A stretch of DNA of 64,000 nucleotides from contig JBEBHH010000012.1 of assembly GCA_040080965.1 (NCBI GenBank), positions 20,392 to 84,391 on the forward strand, written 5' to 3'. This stretch comes from SHZI01 sp040080965. GTDB lineage: Bacteria; Pseudomonadota; Gammaproteobacteria; Steroidobacterales; GCA-2729495. A program made the position numbers and the translations under genes. Shown here piece after piece: positions 61,952-64,000 of this stretch (the first letter of the stretch is position 1; each line of letters opens with the position of its first letter). The notes below the pieces were generated by a model. It was not told the origin of the DNA. It made no database searches and was given only the letters and a program-made list of their open reading frames with translations.

Positions 61952-62724
61952 AGTGCCACCCGGGTCGGCAGAACCTGGTTCGGGCACGCTTGAAGGACGC
62001 GCACCATAGCCTCCTTCTCCGGCTTGGTAAGCCACAGTTGGTATGCTTCCTTTACGGCGATCTGCCGGGCCACAAACTCACACCGATAGGACTTGAGCGG
62101 CGGCAGCCAGGTGGCCGTATCGCCGTCTGACTTCTGGGCATTGAGGGAGCCCTTCACAGCCAGAAGGTTGAGCAAGTCATTGGCGAAGCGTTGCCGCTCC
62201 TCCGGGGTTCGCTGGAACATCCCCGTCTGCCAGGCATTGGATAGGGAGACGACATGGTCAATCTGCACCAGTGAGCTGGTGAGTTCCCCCCGCTGGAAGA
62301 CAATCGCTTCCCCTGAGTAGGGGTCCTGGAGTATCCCCTCCAGAACCACGCAATCTCGCGTGCGTGGCTTAAAGGTGATCTCTGTCAGGTCGCGCTTGAG
62401 AACGTCGTTGCGGGTGTCGCAGCCGTTCCGGTCGGTATCCGCCCAATCGGGGCCGAACGCCCCTCTGGAATAGCCAGTCTTGGGAGCGCGGCCTTTGACC
62501 AGCAGGGCCTCAATTGCGACGCTGGCGAAGCGACCCTCGGCACCCGCTGGGCTGACGGGCTGGGTGGCAGGTGCCGGCGGTGTAGCAACAACCGGCGATG
62601 GGGGTGTGGGTAGGGATTCCTGAGGTGCCCCACGTTCCGGTGGCGGCCCCAGTGGCTTGTTGACGGCGCAGGCGGCCACAAAGACCAGGGCGCACAGAAT
62701 GGGTAGCCGGGACAGCAGGTCCAT
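61948..62724 (-). CDS. Lipoprotein with DUF1524/HNH nuclease domain
   Basis: The 258-residue protein has a lipoprotein signal (lipobox VAAC, Cys19), a Pro/Thr-rich linker (about 24-70), and a DUF1524 (GmrSD C-terminal, HNH-type) domain: YSRGAFGPDWADTDRNGCDT, CVVLEGILQDPYSGEAIVFQ, QIDHVVSLSNAWQTG, DLLNLLAVKGSLNAQKSDGD and KSYRCEFVARQIAVKEAYQL. Proteins of this shape are extracellular nucleases in many bacteria. It is anchored at the envelope, unlike the co-transcribed PD-(D/E)xK-like protein, which has no export signal. Confidence 0.8.
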   Translation of the reverse strand: MDLLSRLPILCALVFVAACAVNKPLGPPPERGAPQESLPTPPSPVVATPPAPATQPVSPAGAEGRFASVAIEALLVKGRAPKTGYSRGAFGPDWADTDRNGCDTRNDVLKRDLTEITFKPRTRDCVVLEGILQDPYSGEAIVFQRGELTSSLVQIDHVVSLSNAWQTGMFQRTPEERQRFANDLLNLLAVKGSLNAQKSDGDTATWLPPLKSYRCEFVARQIAVKEAYQLWLTKPEKEAMVRVLQACPNQVLPTRVAL

Positions 62725-62734
62725 GTGTTTGATG

Positions 62735-62848
62735 CTATACGACCCTCTGGCGCGCCCCTATGGTGGATTCCACGGCAGCCAGGATCGCGTCGGCCATCTC
62801 AAGGTCGCATCGCTCAAGCAGCACCGCCGCCGCTCCCAGATGGGCCAT
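62735..62848 (-). pseudogene. Short coding-like frame, possible gene remnant
   Basis: The minus-strand frame that ends at 62735 is open back to a TGA at 62942 and reads like real protein (for example TWELTQELLADDPELDPAVR), but the only standard start in it is an ATG at 62848, giving 37 residues (MAHLGAAAVLLERCDLEMAD...). It is probably the 3' remnant of a gene whose 5' end was lost next to the PEP-CTERM upstream element. Confidence 0.3.
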
Positions 62849-62970
62849 CGCCCGAACCGCCGGGTCCAGCTCGGGGTCATCGGCCAGGAGCTCTTGGGTC
62901 AGCTCCCAAGTCTGGCGAGCGCCCAGGCCTTCACGGTAGGGTCACGGCCGCACCGGGGCCAGCCGAGAAA

Positions 62971-63056
62971 CTGGTGATTTCCGCGATATTCGGTTTTACG
63001 TAACGGTGGGTCCCCCACTTGGGTGATGTGCTGGTGACCCTTGTGGCCGATACTTA
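62971..63056 (+). promoter_or_regulatory. PEP-CTERM upstream element, copy B
   Basis: This 86-bp element aligns with 58767-58853 and precedes the third PEP-CTERM gene by 112 bp. It contains the palindromic TTACGTAA (imperfect in copy A), and CCCA-CT-TGGG in place of the copy A dyad. A promoter or PrsR site is likely; no canonical sigma-54 -24/-12 spacing is seen. Confidence 0.65.
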
Positions 63057-63168
63057 CTGCCACGACGTTCTTATCGGCGTAGCCTGAAGTGAACGCAAAA
63101 GTCGGGGCCTTTCCGCCTTTGGCCCGTCCCGCATAGGCATCTGCGAAGAAAAATAAGAGGATTCCGCC

Positions 63169-64000
63169 ATGAAGCACCCCGGCCCACTCGGTTTAATAGC
63201 CAGCGTCTTCGCGCTCGCGTGGCTCGCCCCCGCGACTGCCTCCATCGTGAATGGCAGCTTTGAATCAGGAACGTTGCTCGGCTGGGAATCTCTCGGGGAC
63301 GTTAGCCTGCAGACATCGAGCATCGGGATTTCACCGACCGACGGCAGCTCTCAAGCTCTGATCACGACATTGTGCGGCGATGGGACGTCCATTCCCGGAC
63401 CAATTGGATGCCAGATTACCAACGTTGAACGACCATACTCAGGAACCAACGCGCTCTACACCGAGTTCTATTGCCAAGATTTCGACCCTGACTGTATCCG
63501 TCCGCCCATCGGGACGCCAGGATGGGAGGTTTTCGATTTCGTGGGCCTGACTCCCGCCGATTTGCTCACTGACCCCGATCCCCCTGGTGCAAATGGAGAG
63601 GGCTCAGCTATTCGCCAGAGCTTTGTGGCTAATGCCGGCGAGACAGTAAGCGTCGACTACAACTACGTTGGCGAATATGAATGGGGTTTCCTAACACTAT
63701 TGGCTATTGATCCGGGGTCTACCCTGCGCATTATTGAACGTGCCCCGCGCCAGACCTTGCTCTCCAACATGCGACTCTGCGAGCGTGTTGAAGGTGAATT
63801 GGTCGGAAGCGATATATGCGACTACCCCAATCAAGAAACGGTGGAGACCGGCTATCGGCACTTTGCTTTTCAGATACCCGATGCAGGTACTTACCAGATC
63901 GGCTTCGCTGTTTTTGAAATCGAAGAGGGGACGGTCCCGTCGGCGATGCTGATCGATAACGTGACGCTGACCCCGGTCCCCGCCCCCCCCGCCATCTGGC
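63169..64000 (+). CDS. PEP-CTERM sorting domain protein 3 (partial)
   Basis: The protein is open to the right edge (277 residues visible). It has a signal peptide (MKHPGPLGLIASVFALAWLA, cleaved near PATA), a body starting SIVNGSFESGTLLGWESLGD, like carbohydrate-binding-type domains common among PEP-CTERM proteins, five Cys residues in the region 70-110 and 200-220, and it reaches VPAPPAIW, the beginning of the exosortase tag, exactly at the window end. An AAGAGG ribosome binding site lies 8-9 bp upstream of the ATG. Confidence 0.85.
   Translation, partial: MKHPGPLGLIASVFALAWLAPATASIVNGSFESGTLLGWESLGDVSLQTSSIGISPTDGSSQALITTLCGDGTSIPGPIGCQITNVERPYSGTNALYTEFYCQDFDPDCIRPPIGTPGWEVFDFVGLTPADLLTDPDPPGANGEGSAIRQSFVANAGETVSVDYNYVGEYEWGFLTLLAIDPGSTLRIIERAPRQTLLSNMRLCERVEGELVGSDICDYPNQETVETGYRHFAFQIPDAGTYQIGFAVFEIEEGTVPSAMLIDNVTLTPVPAPPAIW

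Noticed and set aside
63083..63109. Resemblance to a cyclic-di-GMP-I riboswitch (AACGCAAAAGTCGGGGCC)
   Set aside because: The upstream GGCAAACC-type strand and its hairpin do not form, and the tetraloop receptor part is missing.
1..64000. CRISPR arrays, rRNA operons, intact tRNA genes, insertion sequences
   Set aside because: Looked for by eye on both strands; no spaced repeats, rRNA landmarks, complete tRNA or transposase were found.

Overview
The window comes from a high-GC gammaproteobacterium. The order of its housekeeping genes is the gammaproteobacterial one (rpsB-tsf-pyrH-frr-uppS-cdsA-rseP-bamA-skp-lpxD-lpxA-lpxB-rnhB-dnaE-accA-tilS-pyrG-kdsA-eno-ftsB; map-glnD-dapD-dapE; surE-pcm-nlpD; lysS-prfB-recJ; sdhCDA). 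A PEP-CTERM regulatory pair (prsK/prsR) and at least three PEP-CTERM substrates show that the organism has an exosortase sorting system, although no exosortase lies in this window. I cannot name the genus from sequence alone.

Layout. 0-2.4 kb: succinate dehydrogenase operon on the minus strand (sdhA cut by the left edge, then sdhD, sdhC), headed by a small SdhAF4-type assembly factor. 2.4-8.4 kb: ygfZ, a small unknown gene, lysS, prfB with its programmed +1 frameshift, recJ, and a divergent Mth938-like gene. REP-like palindromes carrying GTAGGAGCGCC sit at the gene ends here and supply stop codons. 8.4-13.4 kb: nlpD, pcm, surE, then smr, an aldo/keto reductase, an enoyl-CoA isomerase-like gene and ftsB. 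13.4-36.2 kb: one almost unbroken minus-strand block for cell envelope, lipid A, translation and replication. 36.5-42 kb, plus strand: map, glnD, dapD, dapE. 42-53.6 kb: dsbB, tsaB, pckG, a class III cyclase with an FHA domain, a methyltransferase, dusA, an N-formylglutamate amidohydrolase-like gene, galE, and the two-component pair prsR/prsK.

53.7-64 kb is an accessory region. It opens with a 44-bp fragment of the 3' half of tRNA-Glu followed by a tyrosine integrase, which is the signature of an island integrated at a tRNA gene; the other end and the intact tRNA lie outside the window. Inside are two unknown genes, a VapBC45-like toxin-antitoxin pair, a small zinc-ribbon protein, an operon of two PEP-CTERM proteins plus a lipoprotein, a two-gene nuclease operon (a PD-(D/E)xK-like protein and a DUF1524/HNH lipoprotein), and a third PEP-CTERM gene cut by the right edge. 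This part is visibly more AT-rich than the core.

The most notable observations are: a shared ~87-bp element upstream of both PEP-CTERM transcription units; a 47-bp near-identical DNA block encoding the sorting tag in two otherwise unrelated proteins; REP-like elements whose TAG is the stop codon of three neighbouring genes; and the absence of dxr, ispD and ispF (and fabZ) from neighbourhoods where gammaproteobacteria normally keep them, which raises the question of how this organism makes isoprenoids.
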